Part shown: piece by piece, positions 1 through 11,564 of the stretch | Layout of the letters: each line of letters opens with the position of its first letter | How positions within the stretch are numbered: the first letter of the stretch is position 1 | Source of the DNA: Benincasa hispida | Taxonomy: Eukaryota; Streptophyta; Magnoliopsida; Cucurbitales; Cucurbitaceae | DNA: 64,000 nt | Assembly: GCF_009727055.1 (NCBI RefSeq) | Contig: NC_052350.1 | Coordinates: 21,891,364 to 21,955,363 of the forward strand | Reading direction: 5' to 3' | The notes under the pieces: generated by a model | Told to the model about the DNA's origin: nothing | The model's database searches: none | Seen by the model: only the letters and a program-made list of their open reading frames with translations | Program-made: the position numbers and the translations under genes

Positions 1-1402
1 TTCTCCCGCCGATAGGAAGATGAGGACTTAAGCGGAAACTAATTCCATCCTGATGAATGGCGGGTCATACAGTCAGTAGGCCAGAGTCGTATCCAACATC
101 AACCATTAACAAAATGTACGATTAGACCTGGAAGCATAACTTACACCTATTAAAACTTGATTTTAAAACGTAATCGTGAACAAACATAATGCATGGGGTC
201 CTTGTAGAGAAACGTGTTTTAAATATGTAATGCAATGTAACAATTAACATAATCATGCAACATTAATAAGGTACACTACCATAGAAAATTTAAAGAGAGG
301 GTGAGATAAACTACTTACCCGTGATCTAGTTATTCCTTATTATTCTTTATGATTTTGATCAGTATAAAGCTTTTCTCTTTTAAACTAGAAGGTAATTGGG
401 CAGCACTTACCCTGAAGCTTTTCTCTTTTTAATCTCACAAAACTTCCTCAACTCAACTTACGTCTTTCACAAAGTCTACGAATTCTTTTGTTACTGAGAT
501 TGTTTGAGAATGGGTTAAATCTTTAGGCAAAGGGTCCTATTTATAGTAGTTTCATCGCGTCTTAAACTCAGTGCTGACCAACAATCAACGTCACAAAGCG
601 TGACTTCTGCTTAAATCTACTTAGCGGTTTTAAGGATTCTTCTACTAAACGATCACCTAATCTTGGCTAACGTTTGCCCTTACGTCATCAATTCTTTGAT
701 TTTAATTTCAATTTTAGGATTTTCCTTTATAGTATATCTATATTCTATGCGTGCCGAAATTCAACGCAATAATTCGCGGGCAGTCCTTGTCCAAATTCTC
801 GCTCCACCTCTGCTCTCAGAAACTCGCTCTCTCCAGTTTTCTCGCCTAGGAATTTGCTCTGTCCACTCTCGCTTGTCCAAATCTCTCTCTCCTGCTCTCA
901 GAATCTCGCTCTCTCCAGCTTTCTTACTAGGAATCTCGCTCTCTCCAGCTTTTCTCGCTGGGAATTCCGCTCTCTCCACTCTTGTTCTCAAATTTTCTCT
1001 TCCGTCTCGCTCTCTCCAGCTTTCTCGCTACAAATTCTCGCTCTCCTCCAATTTTTCCCTTCAATCTCGCTCTCTCCAGGGATCTCGCTCTCTCTACTCT
1101 CGCTTCTCCCATTTTTCTCTTCAATCTCGCTCTCTCCATCTTCTCTTCTCTCTCCAATTTTCTTTTATTTACTTATTTATTTATCATCTCAATTAGAGTC
1201 TCGCTCTCTTCACCTCGTTCTTTCCAATTTCTCTTTTATTTTTATTTATTATTATTATTAATTATTGTTGTTGTTTGTTGTTGTTTTTTTTAATTGTTTT
1301 CCTGCTTCCCTAAATTAAGGTTAGGGTATTTATCTTTATCATCCAATAAATTTCAATATATTAATTTCGTGTAGTGTATGCGTACAAATCTGGTTTGTTA
1401 CA
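1..1402 (-). mobile_element. Probable LTR of a retrotransposon (minus), left end outside window
   Basis: Read on the minus strand, a TGTAACAAACC terminus starts at 1402. A repeat-rich stretch (800-1215) follows, then a clear promoter-like CTATAAATAGG near 536-549 with LTR-like leader below it. TG-type end, U3 repeats, TATA and leader in this order suggest U3-R-U5 of a Ty3/gypsy-like LTR. No coding domain or PBS is visible, and the other end is not in the window, so the class is inferred. The apparent ORFs across 663-1293 are by-products of the repeat. Confidence 0.4.
800..1215. repeat. Degenerate tandem array of (A/T)CTCGCTCTCTCCA
   Basis: A pyrimidine-rich unit, CTCGCTCTCTCCA followed by variable spacers (TTTCTCGC, TTCAAT), recurs at roughly 25-45 bp intervals. 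The same core recurs at 3820-3955 and 6940-7030 inside the Mutator-like element, always with the pyrimidine strand on +. It has low-complexity drift but is not a simple microsatellite. Confidence 0.8.
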
Positions 1403-3433
1403 CAATATCCTTTTAATTTTAAACCATTATTTATACATATATTGATTTTATTTGTATTTAATTCTAATATTTTTTGAAATAATTTATCCTTCAACAACTT
1501 TAAAAGTAGTTTCTTTGCACTTTAGAAAGAAAATTTCTCCTATAAAATTGAAATTTGAGTTGTTAATCTTAATTCAATATATGAAATAATTAAATTAAAT
1601 TTTTACAATATTACATAATTAAATTAGACTTTACCATATTTACATTTTGCTTCTTTTTAGAACAAAATTTTAAATAAATGAACCCCGATTAACCTGAACC
1701 AATCCAACCTAAATATTTCATGGTTAGATTGAAGTTCATTTTTTAATAAGGATTATTTTGGGTTGAAAAAATTTACAATCCGAACAAATTGGTTAGATTT
1801 AAAAAAGTCTTAAAACCCAATCTAACCTAGCCCATAGAACATCCTTATTATTAATCTTGATATTGTTGTCAAAATAAAGTAAAAAAAAAAAAAAAATTGT
1901 GCCAAAAAGATGAAAAGTTTGAATTCTTTACCCAAAATTATTTGTTCCTATTCTATTTTTTTTTTCTGGATAAAAGAATAAAACACTATGTATTGGAAAT
2001 TTCGAAAGACAAACATGTGAAAAATTTGCTTGTGTATTTATGGAATATTATATAGTGATGTAATAAATTACACACCTAGCGATAGATCATTTGGTCAAAG
2101 ACACACTATCTCGTTAAAAAGGCTAGGTTCAAATTCCGTACTTCATTTATTAAATTAAAAAACACAACAAATAGTTGCCTATAATTAAAACATAGAAATC
2201 AATTATTTAATATTAGTATATTTGTTTTTTTACAAAAAGAGAATGAGATGATATCATGATATTGATGTTTCACGTTCCTATTTATATTTAAACACTATTT
2301 TAATCACTATACTTTTAGTTTTGATTTATTTGAATCTTTATATTTTAAAAATATTTAATTTGGTTTTTATACTCTACTCTTAATATTGATTAATTTTGGA
2401 CACGATACTTTCAAAATGTCCATTACGAATATGTTTCTCCAACTTTTCGACACTAGAATTTAAACTCGACCATAAAAAGACTCTAAGGGCAATATCCACT
2501 AGCAAGAACTATTTTTGGAAATATTATATAGACAATTTTGTATTAAATAATGAACATTTCAATATCATGGGAGTGCACGAGTCTTGTCTACTCTACTTAA
2601 ATTGCCTATAATTATGAGGGGGAAGGCCGTTTTGTTTTGTTGGTTTTGGGGGCCAACCAAAAACCAAACTAAACTAATTGATTTTCTAAAGAAGGAATCC
2701 AACTTGATGTTTATTGAAGAACAAAATCAATGAATTGATTTCTATTTGGTTCGATTTATTATTAGATAATTTTTTATTTTTGACCTTTTCTTTTTCCTTC
2801 CAATATATATATATATTTATTTTCACTTTTATTTTAAAATGATCACTTTTTCAACTTTTAATTAAAGTTGTGTTCCCCCCTCCCCTTTTTATAGATTGAA
2901 ATCAAACATTAACATACATGCACCATAATACTTAAGTATTTTTTCTAAACAACAAAGGTATCTAAGGTTCTAGTTCCTTTTTTTTTATTATTACATATAA
3001 CCTTGCAATTTGGTTCAATTTTGATTGATTTTTTAATAAAAAATCCTTTCAAACCAATAATTTTTTGTTTTATCCATATACAAACTTTTATACTAAAAAG
3101 TCAAACCAACCATTAGTTCGGTTTGATTTTTAAAATTTTCATTGCACTCTTAATGGCTATGTTCATGTAATCCAAAATTCTAAACTCCATAGAAGAACAC
3201 ATGATGAAATATATATATATAAGTGAAAATAACTTGGGCTTACATCTTAGGTATTTAATAAGCACATATTTATATGTGTAAAAGATGGTAGACGTGATTT
3301 TTCGGTCTAAGGAAATTCTTCAATTTGAAGATTTACTCTTTGATTTATTCTATTCGTGTGCGACAGTGGAGGTAGAAGATAGAGAGTTCCTTTTTATCTT
3401 GTCGAGTATTTCTCTTTATTGTTAATTTTAAGC
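1403..3433. other. AT-rich intergenic DNA without a gene
   Basis: No supported coding region. The short ORF at 2396-2611 matches nothing I recognise. A stretch at about 1675-1855 has imperfect inverted GGTTAGATT/AATCTAACC words and resembles a decayed DNA transposon rich in GGTTGGGTTG words, related in style to the hAT-type element at 47245. That relation is weak. Confidence 0.4.
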
Positions 3434-3627
3434 TATTTAATATTAATATTGTTGTTTTCAAAACTTAGTAGAGAAATATTTTTGTTTTGAAACTTATTAG
3501 AGAAATATTGTTGTTTTGAGAGTTCGAGGCTAAAAGTCGAGAGTTGAGGATTCGACTAATGTAGAGGTCAAACGTTGAGAACTCGATAAACAAAGAAAAA
3601 CTTGGAAACAATAAGTAAATTAAGGTT

Positions 3628-3745
3628 GTCGAAGGTTGAAGTTTCGACATACATAAGTCGAAACTTCAACCCTCGACAAGAAAAAGGAAATCTCGCTAGT
3701 TTTGACATACATAAGTCGAAACTTCAACCCTCGACAAGGAAGATA
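3628..3745. repeat. Direct/inverted repeat of the CGACATACATAAGTCG unit
   Basis: The sequence GACATACATAAGTCGAAAC with flanking TTCAACCCTCGACAAG is present twice about 60 bp apart, and each copy is itself partly palindromic (GTTGAAGTTTCGAC vs GTCGAAACTTCAAC). It belongs to the inner part of the left terminal region. Related TCGAGGGTTCAAAGTTCGAC words occur at 7205-7250 near the right end. Confidence 0.75.
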
Positions 3746-3814
3746 AGTGGGTGAATCAGATTGTAAGAGAGAGCGAGATTGTAGGATGAGACAATCTCCA
3801 ACGTCTATGGAATG

Positions 3815-3960
3815 TATGCGTCTCGCTGTCTCGCTCTCTCCTACAATCTCACTTTCAATCTCGCTCTCTCTGAACATCTCGCTTTCTCAATCTCGCTCTC
3901 TTTTACAATCTCGCTCTCTCTTACAATCTCGCTCAGAATCTCGCTCTCTCTTACAATTCA
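3815..3960. repeat. CTCGCTCTCTC array, left subterminal
   Basis: About eight copies of AATCTCGCTCTCTC(TTAC) lie between the left terminus and the plant-mobile-domain gene. The right counterpart is at 6940-7030. Confidence 0.8.
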
Positions 3961-4084
3961 AAATTCTGTTATTGTTGTTATTTTTTCATTAATGATTACT
4001 TGCTTTCTTTCTCATTGGTCATGTATATATATATATATATATATATTTCTATGGAAAGTAAATAAATTTATTGTATACTAAATT

Positions 4085-4310
4085 TTTTATTATAAAGTTG
4101 TACATTAATCTTTTAATTAAGTTGTACATTATTCTTTTAATTAAGTTGTACTTTATTCTTTTAATTAAGTTGTACATTATTCTTCTAATTAACTTGTACA
4201 TTATTTCTTCTAATTAACTTGTACATTTATTCTTTTAATTAAGTTGTTACATTATTCTTCTAATTAAGTTGTACATTATTCCTTCTAATAAGTTTTGTAT
4301 ACATTAATTA
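4085..4310. repeat. Minisatellite, unit about 24 bp (TTAATTAAGTTGTACATTATTC)
   Basis: About nine tandem units of TTAATTAAGTTGTACATTATTC with small variants (AACTTGTACA, TTCTTCTAATT) precede the start of the plant-mobile-domain gene. Confidence 0.85.
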
Positions 4311-4370
4311 TTTCTAATTGAGAAACAAATATTTTTTTAATTGAGAAATAAATATTTTTTTTTTCAGATC

Positions 4371-6371
4371 ATGGCTTTAAACCCAGGACCTGTTGATCCC
4401 GATGTTTTGTACGACCAATCCATTCATCGATCATCTGTTGTATGGCATGATCGTACTACTGGAGAAATATCTTGCAGGCATCGAGAGGCAGTTCTCCAGC
4501 ACACTATCCCGCTCCACCCTCGAATACTACCGCTACTGCGCACATCTGGATTCTATGGGGTTGCCAGATTAGGATTTATTTCAGTTGGACTGGCATTTGA
4601 TCATAGCCTTGGTTGAGAGATGGAGGCCCGAGACGCATACATTTCATATGTCTGTTGGAGAGTGCACTATCACTCTACAAGACATATAAATGTTGTTGGG
4701 GTTACCTGTTGACGGTGAGTCGGTCACCGGAGTGATGTACGATGACTGGTTAGAAGTTTGCCAACTGTACCTCAGTGCGACCCCACCTGCTGACAAGATT
4801 AAAGGATTGAGGTTATGTTTAATATGGTTAGGAACACAATTTCGTGAGCTCACAGATGATGCAGACGAGGAAACCGTCATAAGATATGCGCGAGCATATA
4901 TACTACAAATGATGAGTGGAAGTTTGTTTTCAGATAAATCAAGTCATTTTGTTCACTTGATGTTCCTGTCACTGTTAGCTAACCTCCATGTGGAGCATGC
5001 TTGGCATGGTTATATAGACAACTATGCAAAGCAACAAGACCTGAGATTCGAGAGATAGCTGAGCCTCTCATACTTTTGCAACTAATGGGCTTGGGAGCGA
5101 TTTCCAACAATGGCTCCACAGCTACAACATGTTAATGACGCTCAGTTAGTTGGACGAGCCTACAGTTCTCGGTATGTTGTTTTAATTCAATTTATTTTTA
5201 TATCACTGATCTAGTTAATTTAAATTCTAAATTATTAATTTAAAAATTTAGGTGGAGAGACAAATTTTGTGTAACTAGGACAGACACACATATAGTCAGC
5301 CAGTATAAATACATGTTTGATCTGCTTCAACCTGAACAGGTACATTACACTAAACCTAATTGATTATTTTATACACATTTTTATTGTATTTGTCTTCAAT
5401 ATTCTCTAATATAATATTTTTTGTTTCAGGTTATTTAGGATTTGTACAAAATTATTATGCATACTTTGCCTAGTTTTTATACGAATGATCAAAACATATG
5501 GCGGACGATGAGTCCTCTCATATGTTTTCACATTGGTGAGTGGCATCTTCCTGACAGAGTGATGAGACAATTCGGTTTTCAACAGAATATCCCATCGCCT
5601 TGTAATACTGAACCCGTGCTGCATGATATTGACCTAAGGACTGAAGATTGGTTCGAAAAAGTTGCACATTTGGTAGATGGCACTATCATGTAAGGTTTAT
5701 TGCAGTGGGGGTTTCTCTTGAATAGTTTGACACAGATGTCACTCCAGAATATATTCATTGGTATAATAATATAACAAGGCGCTACGTCACTCATATGGGA
5801 GCAGCTGTGGGTCATCTGGTAAATGAATATTATCTAATTATTTGTAATTTAAATTTATTTTAAATATTGTCTAATTGTTTTATAATTTATAGAGATCGAA
5901 TAACCATAGACTCCGTGAGGTTGTGAATGATCCAAACTAGGTTCTTACTATATGTAGTGACAACCAAAACTATGTGGAGGAAATTCATTATATGTACGAT
6001 ATACCTATTGTTCCTCCACCAGCTCCTAGACGTAGAGGACCTGTTCGAAAAGAGGATGAGTTTGATGAGGTTGACATAATGTGGAAAAGTTGCCTTCTAT
6101 GATTCAGACGCAGAGTCAAACTGATTGTGTTAGTCCGATGATGATGATGCCAGCATTTGGTTCAGGACATTATGACTCAGAGGCTGGTCCTTCGTCTTTA
6201 TACGTGCATGGACATGGTCGGGGTCGTGGAGAGCATAATGAATATTTATATTATGAAGCACCTGCAGAGGTACCAGAGCAACATAAAAAAGAACCCAAGA
6301 AACCTCAAGTTCGAAGTCGACGACGACAACCAGCTCGAAATCAACGACATCCGCCTTGTGGGACACATTGA
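4371..6371 (+). pseudogene. Plant mobile domain (PMD, MAIN-like / 'PP7 long form'-like) pseudogene
   Basis: The ATG at 4371 follows a ...TTTTCAG|ATC context. The translation matches the PMD family: [10 protein letters not shown], then (after a frameshift near 4566) [41 protein letters not shown], and further on ICFHIGEWHLPDRVMRQFG and the basic C-terminus ending PPCGTH. Likely exons are 4371-5171, 5252-5339, 5430-5818 and 5893-6371, each with GT/AG borders. Breaks: the frameshift near 4566, an in-frame TAA at 4687-4689 inside the conserved TLQD..LLGLP motif, and further frame changes after 5058 and near 5700. PMD genes act in silencing or development when host-domesticated and are otherwise transposon cargo. 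The terminal repeats around this copy favour cargo. Confidence 0.85.
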
Positions 6372-6934
6372 TTTTTGTAATTATTTTTATATAAATGAGA
6401 TATTTAATTTACATTTTTTTATTTTTATAAGATATTATTTTTTTAATTTATTCTTTTTATATATTATGAATAATAATTATTTTGATATAGAAGCTTTTAA
6501 ATGTCACTGACATAAATAATAACATCAGATAGTCTAAATCTAAAAAGTTAGGTAAAAATAACTTCAATATTCAAATTTACATATTTTAGATAATAATTTG
6601 GGGACATAATAAATGAAATCAACACTCAAAACCTTCACATGCAAGTATATAAATAAGACTGTATTATTGATATACAGAATAAAAATTTTAATCACAGTAG
6701 TGAGATCAATAGTTTAAAAGATTTTACAATAATGATCTTGGATTCCTTTTGTACATTTGGTACCAAGATTTTGATGGAGTTTTTTTTTTCTTTTTTTTTT
6801 TATATTATAAATAATAAAAAAAATATTTTTAGAAATTATTTTTATAAAATGGAAAATTTAAAAAAAAAGAAAGGAAGAAAGAAAGAAGAAGTGGAATGTG
6901 TAATAATTAAAAAAAGAAAAAAAAGGGAAATTTG

Positions 6935-7035
6935 TATGGATATCTCGCTCTCGCTCTCAAAATCTCGCTTTCTCTCAAATCTCGTTCTCTCAAATCTCGC
7001 TCTCTCTCATAATCTCGTTCTTTCTCTTACTCTTC
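6935..7035. repeat. CTCGCTCTCTC array, right subterminal
   Basis: Copies of ATCTCGCTCTC and TCTCGTTCTCTC lie inside the right terminal region of the Mutator-like element, in the same orientation as the left array rather than inverted. Confidence 0.75.
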
Positions 7036-7399
7036 CCTCTTTCATTCTCTCCCAATACAAAATTATTTTAACACATCAAATAATTATGAGTGTTATGAGG
7101 AAGGTCTCCGGAAGGAGGAAGGTCTTTTGTTCTGTTCACATCAAATAATTATGAGGAAGGTCTCTGGAATGATAATTAAACAGACTCAATAATAATGTTA
7201 GGGCAAGGTCGAGGGTTCAAAGTTCGACGTACAAATGTGGAAAGGTCGAGGATTCAAAATTCGACCTATGTTGATCGAATTTTCAACTCTCGACTTATTT
7301 TTTTTAAAAAAAAAAACAACAATATTTTTACAAATAGTTTGAAAACAACAATATTTTCCTAAATAGTTTCTAAAATGACAATATCCTTTTAATTTTCCC

Positions 7400-8279
7400 A
7401 TACTTAGAAGGGAATAGTTAGTGTCGAACTATTATTTAAGGAGAAATTTTTAGTTCAGATTTTGAATCTTTGTAATTTTCATGATAGTAGAACTTGCAGT
7501 TGCAAAAGACTGGACGTAGTTTTGAGTTTGGGATGTACCAATATAATTTTCTCTGTCATTCTTTTTTTTTTCTTTTTATTATTCGGTAATTTTTTTATTG
7601 TTACTTTTTGGACTCTAATCTATGAAAATGAGAATTTAAAATATAATTTAATTTCTGTATTTATTTATATCTAAGTACAAATTCTCAATGCTATCTACTT
7701 GCTTTCTATATTGGAAAAATTCAAAAATGATGTGCACGTATCATATTAATTAAAGAGCATGAAATATCTAGATGCGTTTTCAAGCATTTTAATATTTTAT
7801 AATGATGTTAAACGTTACAAACTTAAATACCTATCAGGATCTTTTGAATTATAAGTCAAGTAATTTTCTTTTTAAAAATATAACAATTAAATACACTCTA
7901 AAATAAAATTCCAAAACCACAATTATATAATTTAAACTTATTTTGAAATTTGAATTGTAATTCTAAGTAATTATTGTTATCATTCATCCGAATTACTGCT
8001 TATACTAATAAATAATAGCAAACTTAATCTTAAAATCAATTAACGTTAGACTTTATTTTAAAAATAATAATAAATCAATCAAATAATAGCATAAATCTAT
8101 TTAAATATATGTGATATATCATCAACAAGAGCTTAATACAGATTCAAATAAGGAAAAAGAATCCACTAGAATTATTTAAGAAAAGCAAATAAAAAAAGAC
8201 CAAATAGAAAAGTGATTAGATATGGAAATTTCTTGCGAAAAAATCCAATTCAATATTATTATATTTAACCATCTCACCT
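7400..8279 (+). promoter_or_regulatory. AT-rich upstream region of the kinase gene
   Basis: No coding signal. The last part (TATTATATTTAACC around 8255-8272) is a plausible TATA region. At about 8280 the composition switches to a CT-rich 5' leader typical of plant transcripts. The transcription start is inferred, not shown. Confidence 0.35.
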
Positions 8280-8544
8280 TCCTTTTTCTCTCAGCCGGAG
8301 CCGCCGCTCTTTGCCTCTAATTTCTCTGCTTCACCGTCGATTTTCGCCTGCCTCCTCTTTTTCACTCACCATCTCCGCCGATCACCGGCCGCCGCCCCTT
8401 TGTCGCACCGGCAAGGAGAATCCAGGTCGATTTCTTTTGCAGGTTAGTTTAAATTTTGCCCTGTTTTTTCCCTCATAAACAGGTTAGGTTAATTGCGTTT
8501 CTTCAAATTTCTAATTTTGATCTAAATTTTGGCAGATTTAAACT

Positions 8545-9507
8545 ATGACAAAGTCCTGTGTTGTTTCACAAGTGAACCAACGAAGCCACAACTTTGTTAA
8601 CTTGCATGAATTCTTGAAAACAAAGAGAGGCATTGTGAAGTGCGCAAAGAAATCGTTGCGAACCAACAATTGGAATGATAACGTCAAGCATAATTCAGAA
8701 AAATTTGGTAAAGATTTTGCTATCGAAGAATATCATGGTTCAATTTGGACCGGTGATCATCTCTTTCGCAAAACAGGATCTAGCCTTATTTTCTTGGCCA
8801 GAAACAGAGCACCCACCAACCCGAATTCAAATCTTCCTACAGAGTTCATGGTCAAATCTTGTTTAATGGAATCATCTTCTTCACTCCAACATGAGAAGGA
8901 AGTGCTGAACAATCTAGGATCATTTACTAATCTAGTGCGTTGTTATGGAGATGAAATAACAATAACCAAATCAGGTGAAAAGGTTTATAATGTCTTATTC
9001 GAGTATTGTTATGGCTCTAGCTTGCGTGATCACATTCTCAAATTTGGGCCTAATGGGTTGCCGGAACATGAAGTTCGTCGGTATACAAGAGATATTGTAT
9101 ATGGAGTTTGTTACATGCATTGTAATGGTCGGTATATTCACGGTGACATAAAATCAAGAAATATTTTAATGTCACCCACTGGAGCCAAGTTAGCAAGTTT
9201 TGGATGGGCTAGGAAGCTCACTGCTGAGGTATTATGTGAGGAAGAAATTAGGGGTTCGGGACCGTACATATCTCCGGAGTTGGCTAGTGATGGTTATTTA
9301 GGTTGGCCTGCTGATATTTGGGCACTTGGATGCGTGGTATTGGAGATGTTGACAGGAAAGTCTCCTCGTAATAACGAAGAAGCGATACAAATTATAAATG
9401 ATATATCGAAGGAAGGAAGAGATTTTATTAAGAAGTGTTTGATAACAAGTCCATATAAAAGAAGACCAAGTTGGTTGTTGATCAAGCATCCTTTTGTTTG
9501 TGTTTGA
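8545..9507 (+). CDS. MAPKKK20-like serine/threonine kinase, probable pseudokinase (DFG to SFG)
   Basis: 320 aa, intron-less coding region preceded by a CT-rich leader with a likely 93-bp 5'UTR intron (8443-8535, CAG|GTTAGT to TTGGCAG). The kinase domain runs from about residue 58 to 318 and resembles the plant MEKK-type MAPKKK17-20 group: VAIK-type Lys104 (FMVKSC), alpha-C Glu near 119, HGDIKSRN (Asp201, Lys203, Asn206), SPEL in place of APE (243-246), DIWALGCVVLEMLTG (257-271). Odd points: no canonical GxGxxG loop (IWTGDHLFRKTG), the HRD Arg replaced by Gly, and, most important, the metal-binding DFG Asp replaced by Ser (ASFGWA, 217-222). Family members normally signal in stress or ABA MAPK cascades. 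This copy probably lacks normal catalysis and may act as a scaffold, or be decaying. The full-length open frame argues it is not an old pseudogene. Confidence 0.92.
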   Translation: MTKSCVVSQVNQRSHNFVNLHEFLKTKRGIVKCAKKSLRTNNWNDNVKHNSEKFGKDFAIEEYHGSIWTGDHLFRKTGSSLIFLARNRAPTNPNSNLPTEFMVKSCLMESSSSLQHEKEVLNNLGSFTNLVRCYGDEITITKSGEKVYNVLFEYCYGSSLRDHILKFGPNGLPEHEVRRYTRDIVYGVCYMHCNGRYIHGDIKSRNILMSPTGAKLASFGWARKLTAEVLCEEEIRGSGPYISPELASDGYLGWPADIWALGCVVLEMLTGKSPRNNEEAIQIINDISKEGRDFIKKCLITSPYKRRPSWLLIKHPFVCV

Positions 9508-10125
9508 ATTATTTGTTGAGTGAATGAATGAAGTCAAGAATATAGATATTTGTAACTTTTGTCAATCTGAAATTATATATATAATATTTTTGTTGTTTTT
9601 TTAGTAATATTTTATTTTATTTTAGTTTCAATGTTGCATAAACCACATCTCTTGTGTTCCTTTTCTTAAAAAAAAAAAAATGAAATGAAAAAGAAAAACT
9701 ATAATACAATTTATTTACCATCTTGTGAAAGTCAAGTTCTAAAAACTAAAAAAAACAATTTTTAAATATCTTATCTTTAAAATTCGACTTTAACTTCAAG
9801 TGTTTTTTAAAAAAGAAAATGAAAATCACAATTAAATAATTGAGAACATAAATTTTAAAAACTAAAAACGAAATTATTACTCACCATTTAAAATATTAAT
9901 TTAGTTTTTAAAGAAACTATTAGAAAAAAAGAGGCAACAAAACTATAAGAACTTAAATCTTAAGGAACATAAAAATCATTCAGAAGGAGCATTCAGTTAT
10001 TTTGTACGAAAATATTTTCTCCGACTTAAATTGGATACTGAGATGTTAATGAGTTAAAAGACGTTATAATTTTAAATAAATGGTTAGAAATTTTCAAACC
10101 ACATCTCTGTATATAACGTTAGAAC

Positions 10126-10165
<40 letters not shown>

Positions 10166-10667
10166 TAATAATAACGATAATAATGAGACAGGTGGGTCAT
10201 TGGAAACAAAGGTTAATGGAAAAAATTTATATTGCATCATAGTCCATATTACTTCCATATTAATATATCCTTAAAACAATATATTATTTTATTAAAGGAT
10301 TTGTACTTTTGAAAACTTTTTCTCTGAAATATAAATTTTTTTAGGATTTTTCTAAATTTCTTAAAAAAAATCTTTTTGTAAAAGAATTTGTTAGGTCGAT
10401 AGTAAATGGCATGGGTTAGGACAATGTGTAGAACTTGTGTTTTTGATTGGACAGAAAATTCCAATCGATGTTCATAAAAGAGGGAAAATTTTCAATATAT
10501 TGCCTTTTCAAAACAACATCATTTGAGAATAATATGAGGTTCATAAAATTAATTAATATCTCATTTAATGACGTATTAAATTATGAATAAGAGTAGTATT
10601 ATTAAATAGTATTAGAAATATTTTATGTGGAAAAGAAGTCGATGTATCATTTAAGGTAATTTGTTAG
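9508..10667. other. 3' flank of the kinase gene and AT-rich intergenic DNA
   Basis: The kinase 3'UTR/poly(A) region probably ends within 9510-9640 (AT-rich, AATATTTT words). The rest has no coding support. The only structured sequence is the AAT microsatellite at 10126-10183. Confidence 0.45.
10126..10183. repeat. (AAT)n microsatellite
   Basis: About 13 uninterrupted AAT units, then interrupted GAT/AAC variants. It yields a spurious poly-Asn ORF. Confidence 0.95.
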
Positions 10668-11530
10668 AAAAAGATTATAGCTTTTCCGGTTTTATATGTT
10701 GATGATAATCTACTCATTGAAAATGAAGTAAAATTCCTCGCTGACGTTAAGAGATGGCTGACATTACAATTCCAAATGAAGAATTTGGGAGATGCATAGT
10801 ATGTTCTTCAAATCCAAATAGTTTGGAATCGCAAGAACAAAACACTAGCGTTATCTTAGGTATATTATATAGGCAAGATGTTGTATAGATATAAAACGCA
10901 AGATTCCAAGAGAGATATGTCACCTTTCAGCATGAAATTCATTTGTTTAAGGAATAATGCCCTAAGACATCTAAAAAAGTTGAGGTTATGAAACGAATTC
11001 CTTATGTATCATCAGTTGAAAATTTGATGTATGTCATATTGTATACACGCTTTGACATATGCTATGTAGTTGGAATAGTCAGTAGATATCAATTTAATCC
11101 TGGATATGATCATTGGACTACCGTTAAGAACATTCTCAAGTATCTTCGGAGAACGAGAGACTATATACTCGTGTATGGTGCTAAGAATTTGATCCTTACA
11201 GGATACATTGATTTTGATTTTCAGACTGATGTGGATTCAAGGAAATCATCTTCGGGTTCAGTATTCACTCTGAATGGAGGAGCTATAGTATGGAGGAGTA
11301 TCAAGCAAAATTGTATTGATAACTTCACCATGGAAGTGGAGTATGTAGCTGCATGTGAGGCAACCAAAGAGGCAGTATGACTTAGAAAGTTCTTGACCAA
11401 TTTGGAATTGGTTCCAAATATGCACCTGCCGATCACCCTCTATTGTGATAATAGTGGAACAATTGCAAATTCCAAAGAACCAAGAAGCCATAAGCGTGAA
11501 AAACATATCGAGCACAGTCACATGTTTGAC
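10668..11530 (+). pseudogene. Ty1/copia RT-RNase H fragment (copy A)
   Basis: Starts in the RT palm with LYVDDNLLI (YVDD catalytic motif) followed by KNLGDA. After a frame break come the RNase H-side motifs: MKRIPYVSSVENLMY, YGAKNLILTGYIDFDF, SRKSSSGSVFTL, EVEYVAACEATKEAV, YCDNSGTIANSKEPRSHK. Several stops and frameshifts are present. It is the same copia subfamily as the minus-strand copy at 17560-20635. It ends abruptly near 11545, where the middle of an LTR begins. Confidence 0.9.
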
Positions 11531-11564
11531 ACTTTTACTGATGCATAGTTCACATTTTGGTTCA

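Larger units (their letters stand above)
3434..7399. mobile_element. Mutator-like (MULE-type) element carrying a plant mobile domain gene
   Basis: Long imperfect inverted ends flank the segment. The left end (3434-3560) contains two copies of AAATATTGTTGTTTT-like words followed by GTCGAGAGTTGAGGATTCGA. The right end, read on the minus strand from 7399, begins GGGAAAATTAAAAGG, repeats the same AAATATTGTTGTTTTCAAA words and then has GTCGAGAGTTGAAAATTCGA. The GGGAAAATT start is typical of Mutator-like termini. Inside are CTCGCTCTCTC arrays near both ends and a decayed plant-mobile-domain (MAIN-like) gene, a domain known to travel with MULEs. I found no MuDR transposase and no convincing 9-bp target duplication, so the left boundary is approximate. 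Confidence 0.6.

Noticed and set aside
663..1293. Overlapping Ser/Leu-rich or Arg/Glu-rich ORFs on both strands
   Set aside because: They are translations of the CTCGCTCTCTCC repeat in different frames, with no domain and no splice context.
3747..4081. ORFs rich in SRSLLQ / ISLSLTI
   Set aside because: Same repeat inside the Mutator-like element.
10080..10274. ORF with poly-Asn
   Set aside because: Product of the AAT microsatellite.
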